Of a stretch of 64,000 nt of DNA, positions 16,964 through 25,949 are shown piece by piece (position 1 is the stretch's first letter; every line of letters starts with the position of its first letter). The position numbers were made by a program, and so were the translations under genes. Location: assembly GCF_026626705.1 (NCBI RefSeq), contig NZ_JAPNKC010000001.1, positions 6,590,001 to 6,654,000 on the forward strand, written 5' to 3'. A model generated the notes under the pieces. That model saw only the letters and a program-made list of their open reading frames with translations, was not told the DNA's origin and ran no database searches. The stretch is from Pyxidicoccus sp. MSG2. GTDB lineage: Bacteria > Myxococcota > Myxococcia > Myxococcales > Myxococcaceae.

Positions 16964-17851
16964 TCAGGGCGCGGGGCTCGTTGCTTCGGCACCGCCCGCG
17001 CCCGAGAGGAGCTCGAGGTCCTCGGCCGTCACTCCCATCCTTTCGCGGAGGCCGGGAACTCGGAGCCCCGCGCTGACGAGGGCGGTCATGGGCTGCTGGG
17101 CGTCCTGGCAGGGAATCTGGGCCATCAGGAAGTCCTGACCGTCCTGGGCGGGCAGGGGCTCCAGTTGGAAGCGGGTGGTGCTGGCGAGGAGATGCACGGG
17201 CTTTCGAGGGTCGCCGTGACGCTCGACTTCCCCTGCCTGCATCAGCATCTGCTGGAGCTTCTGCTCGCGAGGCAGGCCATCCTCGGTGGACGCCGCGGCC
17301 TCGTGGATGAATGGGGCAACGTTGAAGCGCACCATGCACAGGTCGGGAGAGACGGGGAGCGCGAGGTGGGTATCCCCGGGCCTCACGTCGAAGATGAGCG
17401 TGTGCGGGAGGTCCAACGTGGGGTCCTTCAGGCTCACCTTGTGGATGCCGCGACCCAGGTGGAACTGGAAGTGCCTGCCCTCACTCTGGAAGGGAGCGGC
17501 GGGCTGACCATTCAGGGTCAGCTCGACGCCCTGCTCGCCCACGGCGAGGACATGGAGGGTCGCCTCCGCATGGGTTTCCCGCATGGAGAGGGCGGCGACT
17601 GTTCCCAGCATCAGGAGGGCCAGGGCCCCGACCGCCAGCTTCAGGTTTCGAGGCACCCCCGCCGGGGCTCTCATGGGCGGTGGGGGCTTTTCCGCTTCGA
17701 GCGGGGGCGCCTGCTCTTCCTTGAGGTGAGCCTGTCGGGACTCCGCCTGGTTCCGCGCCCACACCAGGATGATGGCGACGACGGCGACCACCACCAGGGT
17801 GCCGTACTCCCCATCACGGAGGAGCTGGAAGAAGGAGCTGACGGCGCGCAT
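16964..17851 (-). CDS. Two-helix membrane protein, hypothetical
   Basis: A 295-residue protein starting MRAVSSFFQLL at 17851. Two membrane segments are visible, LVVVAVVAIILVW (about 19-33) and LKLAVGALALLMLGTVAALS (about 71-90). They flank a Pro/Glu-rich cytoplasmic linker, PPPPMRAPAG. The C-terminal 200 residues are a beta-rich extracytoplasmic domain (VELTLNGQPAAPFQSEG, HTLIFDVRPGDTHLALPV). I do not recognise the family. Convergent with the gene ending at 16950, 13 bp away. Confidence 0.6.
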   Translation of the reverse strand: MRAVSSFFQLLRDGEYGTLVVVAVVAIILVWARNQAESRQAHLKEEQAPPLEAEKPPPPMRAPAGVPRNLKLAVGALALLMLGTVAALSMRETHAEATLHVLAVGEQGVELTLNGQPAAPFQSEGRHFQFHLGRGIHKVSLKDPTLDLPHTLIFDVRPGDTHLALPVSPDLCMVRFNVAPFIHEAAASTEDGLPREQKLQQMLMQAGEVERHGDPRKPVHLLASTTRFQLEPLPAQDGQDFLMAQIPCQDAQQPMTALVSAGLRVPGLRERMGVTAEDLELLSGAGGAEATSPAP

Positions 17852-18047
17852 GAGAGGCCCCCGGGGACTGGCGGACACGGACTCGCACCGCCGGAACGCC
17901 CACGATAGCAGAGCGCCTTCTGGCCCCACGCGGTGGAGGCAGGCGCGGAGCGCTGGCGTCGCATGGCCGCGGCGCAAAGAGGTGCTCTCACCGGGCCTGC
18001 TCCACCGAGTGCGCGACGGTGGCGCGCGGACGTGTTACCCCAGGCCC

Positions 18048-19205
18048 ATGCACCGCCCCCGCCGACCCGCCGCCGCCCAGGAGGGGCCGAAGCCCGCCGC
18101 CGCGCCCTTCGAGTTTCCTCCCGGCGCCGCATTCACATGGCACTCGGAGAGTGACGAGCCCGCGCCCACGCGCCTGTCGCCCGTGGATGACCGGCTCAGC
18201 GCCGACACCGCGCTCAAGCGCGTCCGCCGGGGCGAGTTCCTGCGCTACACCGGCGACTTCCACAACGCGAAGCAGCTCCTCGGCGCGCTGGGTCGGCGAC
18301 TGGAGAGGCCCTCGCAGGCCCGCTCGCCGCTGGAGGCGTTCCGGGCCGAGCGCCGGGCGCGGCAGCTGGAGCACGCCACGCTGTCGCGCATCGTCGTCGC
18401 GCTGGACCGGAACTACCGCCTGGAGCTCGCGCGCGCGCCGGATGTCTCATTGGCGTGCCGGCAGGTGTGGGGCGAGCCCACGGAGGACTTCACCGTCGTT
18501 CCGCTCAAGCAGTTGTTCGGCATGCTCGGGGCCGCGGAGTGGCGGCGCAAGGGATTGGCCGTCCCCGGCCTCAAGGGCCTGCTCCATCCGCACTACGGCG
18601 TCTACCTGCCCACGCGCACCGACTACGTGGAGCTGCTGGCGGCCGTGCCGGACGTGAAGGGCAAGCGCGTGTTCGACGTGGGCACCGGCACCGGCGTGCT
18701 CTCCTTCCTCCTCTTGCAGCGTGGCGCGGCGTTCGCGCAGGCCACGGACTGCGACTCCCGCGCGGTGGCGTGTGCACGGGAGAACGCGGAGCGGCTCGGC
18801 CTCTCGCAGCGCTTCCAGGTGGCGGAGGCGGACCTGTTCCCCGAGGGAAGGGCGGACCTCGTCGTCTGCAACCCGCCGTGGATTCCGGAGCCACCCAAGA
18901 ACCGCGTGGACCGCGCGGTGTTCGACGAGGACAGCCAGTTCCTGCGGCGCTTCCTCGAAGGGCTCCCCGCCGCGCTCACCCCGGGCGGCGAGGGACTGCT
19001 GATTCTGTCGGACCTCGCGGTGCTGCTGGGCCTGCGTCCACCCGGGTGGCTGGAGGAGCAGTTCGCGCGCTGCGGCCTGACGGTGGCGTGGCGGAAGTCC
19101 ACCCCGGCGCGGCACTCCAAGGCGAAGGACGCGGCGGACCCGCTGCACGCCGCGCGCTCCCGGGAGGTCACCACCCTCTACGGACTGGTGCCCGCTTCCA
19201 GGTAG
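18048..19205 (+). CDS. Class I SAM-dependent methyltransferase
   Basis: A 385-residue methyltransferase. The N-terminal 190 residues are helical and unfamiliar (DTALKRVRRGEFLRYTGDFH). The Rossmann core begins at 208 with VFDVGTGTGVLSF (motif I), followed by ATDCDSRAVACARENAERL, and carries NPPW at 275-278, the motif IV of HemK/PrmC and N6-adenine methyltransferases that modify planar nitrogens. Target could be a protein Gln or nucleic acid; the N-terminal domain presumably selects it. I chose ATG 18048 because upstream codons overlap the divergent gene's promoter region. Confidence 0.82.
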   Translation: MHRPRRPAAAQEGPKPAAAPFEFPPGAAFTWHSESDEPAPTRLSPVDDRLSADTALKRVRRGEFLRYTGDFHNAKQLLGALGRRLERPSQARSPLEAFRAERRARQLEHATLSRIVVALDRNYRLELARAPDVSLACRQVWGEPTEDFTVVPLKQLFGMLGAAEWRRKGLAVPGLKGLLHPHYGVYLPTRTDYVELLAAVPDVKGKRVFDVGTGTGVLSFLLLQRGAAFAQATDCDSRAVACARENAERLGLSQRFQVAEADLFPEGRADLVVCNPPWIPEPPKNRVDRAVFDEDSQFLRRFLEGLPAALTPGGEGLLILSDLAVLLGLRPPGWLEEQFARCGLTVAWRKSTPARHSKAKDAADPLHAARSREVTTLYGLVPASR

Positions 19206-19216
19206 GCGCATGGGCA

Positions 19217-19238
19217 CGCCGCGCTCTCGAGCGCGGCG
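19217..19238. terminator. Nine-bp stem hairpin between convergent genes
   Basis: CGCCGCGCT (19217-19225) and AGCGCGGCG (19230-19238) form a perfect stem with a CTCG tetraloop, located between the methyltransferase stop and the stop of the convergent PH-domain gene. It could serve both strands; no T tract. Confidence 0.5.
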
Positions 19239-19265
19239 GCCCGCGGGGGAGGTGCCTGTCCCGGT

Positions 19266-19880
19266 TCAGGCCTTGATGTAGCGCTCGAACACGGAGCCGA
19301 AGTCCTTCACGTGGTACTTCTGCTGGGCGCCGGTGAGCCAGGCGAAGGCGGCCTGGTTGAGCTCCTTGAACGCCTCCACGGTGGGCGTGGCGCCCGCCTG
19401 GCCGCGACCGAGCGTGGAGGAGGCGACCTCGACGCTGGCCTTGGCGTGGCCGAGCAGGATTTCATTCTCACGAATCAGCTCGGAGATGCGGAACAGCGCC
19501 TTGTAGAGGTCCTTCACCTGCTCGAGCTGCTTCTTGTGCACGTCGATGGAGAAGTCCTTCGTGCCGAGGTGGAACTTGATCTCCACGTCCATGTCCATGT
19601 TGCCGGCCGTCTCCAGCATCACGTTCGAGATGGGATGGGAGCCGTAGCTGTAGCGGCGCAGCATGCGCTTCTTGCTGGCGGCGCTGGTGCCATCCAGATG
19701 GATGAGCGCCCTGTTGGTGAAGCAGTACTCGTCGGACTTGGACTTGATGAGGAAGAAGATCTTCTCCTGGTCCTCGTGCATCACGTAGTCGTCGGAATCC
19801 ACCTTGTCGTAGTCCGCCGGAGCGATGACAGAGCCGATGTCGCTGAGTCCGAGGGCATCCGCGGCGAGCTTCCCAAACAT
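19266..19880 (-). CDS. Bacterial PH-domain protein (YvbH-like)
   Basis: A 204-residue cytoplasmic protein closely following the Bacillus YvbH pattern: MFGKLAADALGLSDIG, DDYVMHEDQEKIFFLIKSK, DEYCFTNRALIHLDGTSA and a YGSHPISNV strand. These make the bacterial pleckstrin-homology fold (residues 15-125), followed by a helical oligomerisation region. In this family the PH fold assembles into rings; the biological role is unknown. Start 19880 is supported by GGGAGAACGAA upstream. Confidence 0.88.
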   Translation of the reverse strand: MFGKLAADALGLSDIGSVIAPADYDKVDSDDYVMHEDQEKIFFLIKSKSDEYCFTNRALIHLDGTSAASKKRMLRRYSYGSHPISNVMLETAGNMDMDVEIKFHLGTKDFSIDVHKKQLEQVKDLYKALFRISELIRENEILLGHAKASVEVASSTLGRGQAGATPTVEAFKELNQAAFAWLTGAQQKYHVKDFGSVFERYIKA

Positions 19881-19971
19881 TTCGTTCTCCCGAAGGGTAG
19901 AGACCCGGTTCTGGTGATGTGGGCGTGATGCCCACTCCACGATAGGCGAGGCAGGTCCCTGTTAAGCGCAC

Positions 19972-20185
19972 CCCCGGAGCGACGAAAGCGGCCGGGGCTC
20001 CGTTCGGCTCATCGGCCCGGAGCGCGCTTTGCCCTTGCCGCATCGATTTCTCCCGGGCCCGTGAATCTCGTGACCTTCTTCCATGGCGCAACCATGCAAT
20101 GGCTCAACCCCAAGGCCTGGCTGGGCTCGAGGGCTTGCCGGGCCTACGCGGGGACCTTCATGTGCATCCATCCAGGATGCGCGCG
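19972..20185 (+). pseudogene. Collapsed second copy of the LysE-family gene
   Basis: This stretch matches, in order, four separated parts of the intact LysE locus at 29.2-29.8 kb. They are its upstream region (GACGAAAG, TCCGTTCGGCTCAT), the start region (CCGCATCGATTTC, GGGCCCGTGAATCTCGTGAC), the middle (HGATMQWLNPKAWL codons) and the late segment (AYAG-FM codons). Three internal deletions bring them together, still nearly in frame. No functional product is possible because most membrane helices are missing. Parts of 19881-20268 outside the relic show nothing else. Confidence 0.8.
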
Positions 20186-20268
20186 AGCGCGTGGCTCATT
20201 CGCCTTCACTTCGAGAGAAGGCTTCTCACCCTCCTGGTGTACCCTCGCGCCTCGCGGAGGGTGCAAGC

Positions 20269-23200
20269 ATGCGCAGACACACCACGGGGTCGTGGCAACG
20301 GCTGTGGTTCGTGAGTCTTGTCGTCGCAACAAGCTTCGCATGCACGCCCTGTGAAGAGGACGCGCGGGAGGCCAGCGTCAGGGAGGACTCGCTCCGGGAT
20401 GAGGGGCCCTCCGACGCGGGGCCCTCCCAGGAGGAGCCGCCGGACCCGCCTCGCCTCGGACATTGCTGCAAGGACCAGGACGGCCACGCCCGACTCATGG
20501 ATGCGCGGGAACGGCCGCTCGAGCTCTGCCCTCCCGAGCTCGAGTACACCGCGACCGACGCGTGCAGGGTGGAGGGGGAGACCCAGGAGAACATCTGTTG
20601 CTTCGACTCCGCCGGCGTGCCGCGCTACGCCATGCGTGAGATGGACGGCCCCATCGACACGACACGGGCCTGTGACACGAGCCGCTACGTCAGGGTGGGC
20701 CGACTGGAGTGTCCTCCCGACAATCGCATCCCGGACGAGACGCCGCAGACGGAATGTGAGGAGAAGCCCGCCCCCTGCTGCTCCAGCCCGGACGGCCTCT
20801 ACTACGCGGTGGGGAGCACCCTCTATTCGCAGCACACGCGGTCCGTGCGGGAGCGCATCCCGAAGACGCGGCTCACCGAGGACGGAAGCACGGTCATCGT
20901 GCGGGACGAGAACGGCGACATCGTCTACGCGGAGGGCCCGGAGCACGAGGTCACCGAGCTCGACTACCAGACCTGCGTGCCAACGTGCGCCGGAGTGGAG
21001 GACGCCGGGGCCTGCGAATGCGTCGAGGTGCGCTGCTGCGAGGACGAGGAGAACGGGGACCTGTATGCGGAGTACGGCATGCCCGACCACTCGGCGACCG
21101 TGCTCTTCCAGCAGGAGAAAGACCCCGTCACCGGCCGCGTCGAGCGGGTGATTCCGGCGCGGTGCCCCCAGGCCTGCAAGGGCTGGACGACAAACGTCGG
21201 GTACTGCGCCCAGATTTGCGAGCACCCGGTCCGCAGCGAGAACGTGCGTCCGGAAACGCCACCCGAGGACCCCGAGGAGAAGAAGAAGAAGGAGGAGCTC
21301 ATCCGCTGCGACGAGTGCCCGAGCGACCCGGAAACCGCGCGCCAGACGAGCTGCGACCCGTGCCCTCCGGAGCTGGAGCTGGGACTGGCCGGCACGGAGC
21401 TCGCGAAGTACTGCGCGCAGCTCCCGGCCCGGTTGCTGGAAAAGCCGGAGCGGTTCGCCGACGAGGTCAAGCAGCGCATCCACGACATCGACGCGCAGGT
21501 CCAGGATGCGACGCGGGGTCCTCGCCGCGTGCTGGAGGCCCTCCAGCAGCGCCTGCTCGATGGGCTGGGCGCCTCGGGCTTCGACAGCCTCTCGCTGCCC
21601 GGCGCCCCTCGCAACCTCTGCGACTCGACGTCGCCGAGCTACGCGGCCTGTCTGCGCAACTACCAGGCGCAGGTGGATGACTTCATCGCCCACCCGCCGG
21701 GAGGACTGCCCCTTCCGCCGGAAGGGCTCGACGCCTGGACCCGCTTCAAGGACGCCGCCGCGCCGTACCTCGATGCCCTGGAGCAGGCGCAGCGGGACCT
21801 CACCGACGCCATCGCCCAGGCGCAGTCGGCGGGGCTGGACCTGACGACGCCCTACGACGACTTCATCAACCGGGCGCTCGCGCGTCTGGGCAAGCAGCCC
21901 CTGGGCTCGCTGTGCGCGGGGCTCAGCGCGGAGGCGCTCGACGACTGCATCGATGACGCGCTCGACAGCGCGCGCGAGGAATTGGAGCGCCTGTCGAAGG
22001 CCTGTCAGATGGACACGTCGAAGAGCGAATCGTGCAAGCCACGCCTCTGCGAGGGCGACACGGCGAACCGCGCGCGGGAACAGCTCGACGACCTGGAGAC
22101 GCTCCCCGGTGAAGGACTCGGCTGGAACGAGTTCCCCCAGGACGCGTGCTGCACCCAGGGCTCCGCGGACTTCCTGGTGAACTCGGCGCCGAAGAAGTGG
22201 GAGGCGGGCCAGTTCTTCCAACGCTCCACGCGGCTCGGTGTCTGGGGTTGGGGCTGGTCGGCCGCGGCCGGGCGCAACCTGTGGGTGGCGCTGGTGACCG
22301 ACCCCAGCGCGGGAGACATGGTGGACACGGGCGCGTGGGCCTACATGACGGCGGGGCTCCAGGTGCTCGTGCCCAAGCCTCCGTTCCTGAGTGGACTGCC
22401 AGTGCCGCATCCCGCGTGCATCATCGACGCGGGCTCCAAGGCCTGCTCACGGGTCGCTGCGGATCCATGGCCGGAGCTGCGCTTCGGCCGGCGAATCTGG
22501 CTGGCGAGCGCCAAGGGACAGGGCAACGCGCGCCTCACCTACTCGGGCCCCCAGGGCTTCCAGTACGACTGGGGCATCCGCACCGAGGTGAAGATTCTCG
22601 AAGAGGTGGCGTGGGAGTTCGAACGCTCGGACTCGGGCGCGGCTCAAATCGAGAAGATCAACCACGAGTGGGAGATGTTCGACCAGGAGCTCTTCCCGCC
22701 CTGGAGCTACACGGTCTACACGCCCATTCCCTTCTTCGTCGAGGTGGGGGCGTATGGTCGGGCCGTGGCCTACGTGCGCTTCGCGGCCTCCCGCAAGGCG
22801 ATTGGCATGGGCGCGGAGGCGGGCGTGGGAGGCGGCGTCAGCGCGTACCTGGAGGGCGGCATCGGCGTGAGCCTCCTGGGAGGCCGCATCAAGATTGGGG
22901 CGGGAATCGACGCGGTGCTCGTCGTGCTCAAGGTGCGTGCCGGCGCGCGGGTGGAGGGCGGAATCCAACAACTGCCGCCCACCAACCCCGAGCGGAAGGT
23001 GGTGCTCGCGGGCTACTGCTTCACGGTGCCCTACGAGATGCGGATGCTCGAGGGAGAGGTGAACGTCTTCGCGCAGATGCGCATCCGCCTGGGCTTCGTG
23101 CGCATCAACAAGCGCTGGTCGAAGCGCCTCTTCAAGTGGGAGGGCGAGGGGCTCTCCGGCATGCTCTGGGAGCGCTGCGAGACGAAGTGCTACGACTACG

Positions 23201-24027
23201 AAGGCACGCCCGCTCCGGAGGTGATGCCGCCGGAGGATCCGCTGCCTCCGCTGGACGCGCTGCCAGGCCCGGACCGTCCGCCGTGCTGGCCCCACTTCAA
23301 GTACCCCTCGGTCTCCGCAGTCGTACTGGGCTGCCAGAACGAGCTTCACGCCGCGGGGCTGAGCGTCACGGACATGTGCCTGGGTCGAGCGCCCCGGCCG
23401 CCCGCGTGCCAGGACTTCCCGTGCGGGCCGTTCGCCGACATCCAGGACACGGTGACGGACATCGCGGGCGCCGTGGGAGAGGACATCGACCGGGCGAAGC
23501 ACTCGTGGCAGGCGACCGTCGAAGCCTACGCGACGCTCTTCCCGCTCCCGGGGCTCGCCCCGCCCCACTGCGACATCCGCGTGGACAAGGCCACCTTCGA
23601 CTGCCTCAAGGCCTACGTCGACTCCGTGCGCACGGACCCGTCGCTGGCGGCGTGGCGCGCGGCGAACCAGGCGACTCTCGACGAGCTCGTGCGCCTGGAG
23701 TCCGAGTGGAACGCGCGCATCGCGAGGTACGAGCAGCTCCTGTCGGAGGCCCGGGGCGACTACGGCCGGCTGAAGGACCTGGTCGACACGGTGGCGAGCG
23801 GGGAGCAATGCACGTGCGACCACGCGCTCTCGGAGCTCGGCACACGCGGCAGCCCACTGAAATTCAAGTGCGGCGGGGAGAAGTGCGGCGCCCAGCGGTG
23901 CGACGACCCCTGTCCGGCGCCCTACCCCAATGGACCGGGCTACCCGGACCCGCGCGTTTCACGCCCCTTCAGCTCCGATTGGAATGCATGCTGCCCGCTG
24001 TTCGCCCCCAACTGCGCTCCTCCATGA
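20269..24027 (+). CDS. Very large Cys-rich lipoprotein, first gene of a coupled trio
   Basis: A 1252-residue exported protein. Start 20269 follows GCGGAGGGTGCAAGC, and the signal ends SFACTPC. Residues 60-420 contain many spaced cysteines with recurring pairs (GHCCKDQDGH, NICCFDSAG, APCCSSPDG, VRCCEDEENG), each preceding a short acidic turn, so a string of small disulfide-bound repeats. Residues about 430-640 are helical and acidic. Residues about 640-1000 contain Trp-rich strands and a glycine-rich beta segment (GAEAGVGGGVSAYLEGGIGV) that could be a barrel or membrane-associated sheet. The end has another helical part and a Cys cluster. I do not recognise the family. It overlaps the next gene by ATGA. 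Confidence 0.65.
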   Translation: MRRHTTGSWQRLWFVSLVVATSFACTPCEEDAREASVREDSLRDEGPSDAGPSQEEPPDPPRLGHCCKDQDGHARLMDARERPLELCPPELEYTATDACRVEGETQENICCFDSAGVPRYAMREMDGPIDTTRACDTSRYVRVGRLECPPDNRIPDETPQTECEEKPAPCCSSPDGLYYAVGSTLYSQHTRSVRERIPKTRLTEDGSTVIVRDENGDIVYAEGPEHEVTELDYQTCVPTCAGVEDAGACECVEVRCCEDEENGDLYAEYGMPDHSATVLFQQEKDPVTGRVERVIPARCPQACKGWTTNVGYCAQICEHPVRSENVRPETPPEDPEEKKKKEELIRCDECPSDPETARQTSCDPCPPELELGLAGTELAKYCAQLPARLLEKPERFADEVKQRIHDIDAQVQDATRGPRRVLEALQQRLLDGLGASGFDSLSLPGAPRNLCDSTSPSYAACLRNYQAQVDDFIAHPPGGLPLPPEGLDAWTRFKDAAAPYLDALEQAQRDLTDAIAQAQSAGLDLTTPYDDFINRALARLGKQPLGSLCAGLSAEALDDCIDDALDSAREELERLSKACQMDTSKSESCKPRLCEGDTANRAREQLDDLETLPGEGLGWNEFPQDACCTQGSADFLVNSAPKKWEAGQFFQRSTRLGVWGWGWSAAAGRNLWVALVTDPSAGDMVDTGAWAYMTAGLQVLVPKPPFLSGLPVPHPACIIDAGSKACSRVAADPWPELRFGRRIWLASAKGQGNARLTYSGPQGFQYDWGIRTEVKILEEVAWEFERSDSGAAQIEKINHEWEMFDQELFPPWSYTVYTPIPFFVEVGAYGRAVAYVRFAASRKAIGMGAEAGVGGGVSAYLEGGIGVSLLGGRIKIGAGIDAVLVVLKVRAGARVEGGIQQLPPTNPERKVVLAGYCFTVPYEMRMLEGEVNVFAQMRIRLGFVRINKRWSKRLFKWEGEGLSGMLWERCETKCYDYEGTPAPEVMPPEDPLPPLDALPGPDRPPCWPHFKYPSVSAVVLGCQNELHAAGLSVTDMCLGRAPRPPACQDFPCGPFADIQDTVTDIAGAVGEDIDRAKHSWQATVEAYATLFPLPGLAPPHCDIRVDKATFDCLKAYVDSVRTDPSLAAWRAANQATLDELVRLESEWNARIARYEQLLSEARGDYGRLKDLVDTVASGEQCTCDHALSELGTRGSPLKFKCGGEKCGAQRCDDPCPAPYPNGPGYPDPRVSRPFSSDWNACCPLFAPNCAPP

Positions 24028-25949
24028 CGCGCCACCTCCTCGCCTCGCTCGTCGGCCTCTGCGCCGCGTCACTCCTGGCCTGCACGAACGCTCCAGGCCA
24101 GGAGGCGCCCGCGGCCCCGACGGGCGGTGCCCCGGAGCGGCCCTCGGGTGAAGACGGGTCGAAGGGCCCCCCCACCGCGTATGCGCCCCGCCCCGCAACG
24201 CGGACGCGCTACGCGCTGGAATGGGAGAGCACCACGCGCCTCGCGGGGCTGGAGGGCACCGACGCGGCCCCCACCGCGGCGAGCGGCCGCGTCCGGGCTC
24301 GTGGGAATCTCTCCCTGGGCGTGCGCTCCGTCACGGCTTCCTCCGTCACCTTGCGAGCCACGCTCGACCTTGTGGAACTCGAGGTCGTCTCGCTCGACGC
24401 CACGCTGCCACCGGAGGCGGGCGCGGCGCTGCGTGCGCTCCTCGCGCGTCCCTTCGAGCTGGAGGTCGCACCGGACGGCGCGCTTCGCGCACTCCGCATG
24501 GAGGCCGCCGCGAGGGACGAGCCTCTCGTCGTCGGGCTGGTGACCGCCGTCTCGCGCTTCTCCCGTCCCGCCCTGCCTCCCGCCGCGACGCGCGAGGCTT
24601 CCGTCGAGGAGGAAGACCTCACCGGTACGTATCGGGCGCGCTATGCCTTTCGCGACGGTCGACTCCGCAAGTCCCGGACCGCGTACTCACGGCTCTACGC
24701 AATGCCTTCGTCGACGGACGGCAAGGAGGGGAGTGGCTCCTCCGTGACGGGCGAGGGCGTCTACACGCTCGATGCATGGGGAGACGTCCTCGACGCGCGC
24801 CTGGAGGAAGAGCTCGTCCTGACGGCCGGCGCCTCGGGAGCGGAGGGAATCCGCACCACCTCCACCACGACGGCCTCGCTGCGGCGAATCGAGGGCGCCG
24901 CGCCTCCGGCAGCCTCTCCAGAAGCAGAGCCGCCTCTCGTCCCCCTGGCCTTCGAGGCCATCGCCCTGGCCACCTTCGCGAGGGGGGCGGAGAGCTACAC
25001 ACCCCCGCCCACCGTGGAGTCCGCGCTGCTGCGGCTGGGGGTGCTTCGCGACGCGCCTCCGCTCGACCGGGACCGACTGAGGAGCGTCGTCCTGCGCGAA
25101 CTGGTGCGCGCGCTGCGGGCCCGCCCCGAGGCGGCCGAGGCCCTGCGCGCGTTCGTGGTCGAGCATGGCGCGCAGGAAATCATCGACGTGGTCGCCCTGT
25201 CCGCGCTTCGCACGGTGGGAGATGACGCGTGCCAGCGCGCGCTGGTGAAGCTGCTCGAACAGGCGAGGCGCCTCCCGGAGCCCGCGGCCCGACTGGCCAT
25301 CATCCAGGCCGGTGGCTTGAGGGAGCCCTCGCCGGCCATCGCGACGGCGCTCGGGAATCTGGCCCGGACAGGCGAGGACGCCCTCGCGCGGGGCGCGGCG
25401 CTCGGACTCGGGCGTGTCGCGGGGCACGTGCCCCGGGAGCGCGCGAAGCCCCTGGTCGACGCGCTGGTGGCCTTCGCGCGTCAAGCGCCGAATGACGACA
25501 TCCGGGGGACCTATCTCGCGGCCCTGGGCAACGCGCGCACGGACCGGGCGGACGTGCTCGCCCTCCTGGACTCGGCGGTGGGTTCGAGAGACCCCCGGGT
25601 CCGAGCGCGTGGCGTGGATGCCTTCCGGCTCGTCCCGGGTGGACGGGCCGACGTGGTACTGGCCCAGCGGATCCGCAAGGACCGCGACCCGAACGTGCGG
25701 ACCGCCGCGGTGGTCGCCTCTCGCGCGCGGGCGATGGAGGAATACCTGTCCCTCTATGAGGAGGTGCTGGCGAACGACCCGGAGCCCGCCGTGCGACGCG
25801 CCGTCGTCGAGGCGCTCACGGCCGCGCCACCGGAGGCGCGCGGCTCCCGCGCGCTGCTGGAGCAGGCGGCGCGCGGGGACGCGGATGACAACGTGCGAGA
25901 GCTCGCTCGGCGGGCCCTGACCGCCAGCGCGGGGAGTGGCCCCCCATGA
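24024..25949 (+). CDS. HEAT-repeat lipoprotein, vitellogenin-like layout
   Basis: A 641-residue protein overlapping both neighbours as ATGA. The signal ends SLLAC, giving a lipoprotein. Residues 50-290 are a beta-rich domain starting TRYALEWESTTRLAGLEG and including GTYRARYAFRDGRL. Residues 300-640 are HEAT-like helical repeats (VVALSALRTVGDDACQRALV, ALGNLARTGEDALARGAALG, DPEPAVRRAVVEALTAAP). A beta domain followed by a helical superhelix is the arrangement of the lipovitellin module of large lipid-transfer proteins. Fold-level kinship is my inference from layout and needs structure prediction. Confidence 0.7.
   Translation: MTRHLLASLVGLCAASLLACTNAPGQEAPAAPTGGAPERPSGEDGSKGPPTAYAPRPATRTRYALEWESTTRLAGLEGTDAAPTAASGRVRARGNLSLGVRSVTASSVTLRATLDLVELEVVSLDATLPPEAGAALRALLARPFELEVAPDGALRALRMEAAARDEPLVVGLVTAVSRFSRPALPPAATREASVEEEDLTGTYRARYAFRDGRLRKSRTAYSRLYAMPSSTDGKEGSGSSVTGEGVYTLDAWGDVLDARLEEELVLTAGASGAEGIRTTSTTTASLRRIEGAAPPAASPEAEPPLVPLAFEAIALATFARGAESYTPPPTVESALLRLGVLRDAPPLDRDRLRSVVLRELVRALRARPEAAEALRAFVVEHGAQEIIDVVALSALRTVGDDACQRALVKLLEQARRLPEPAARLAIIQAGGLREPSPAIATALGNLARTGEDALARGAALGLGRVAGHVPRERAKPLVDALVAFARQAPNDDIRGTYLAALGNARTDRADVLALLDSAVGSRDPRVRARGVDAFRLVPGGRADVVLAQRIRKDRDPNVRTAAVVASRARAMEEYLSLYEEVLANDPEPAVRRAVVEALTAAPPEARGSRALLEQAARGDADDNVRELARRALTASAGSGPP

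Noticed and set aside
22146..24023. Long upstream extension of the HEAT-repeat lipoprotein frame
   Set aside because: Overlaps the Cys-rich lipoprotein in another frame; the ATG at 24024 gives a proper lipoprotein signal and ATGA coupling.
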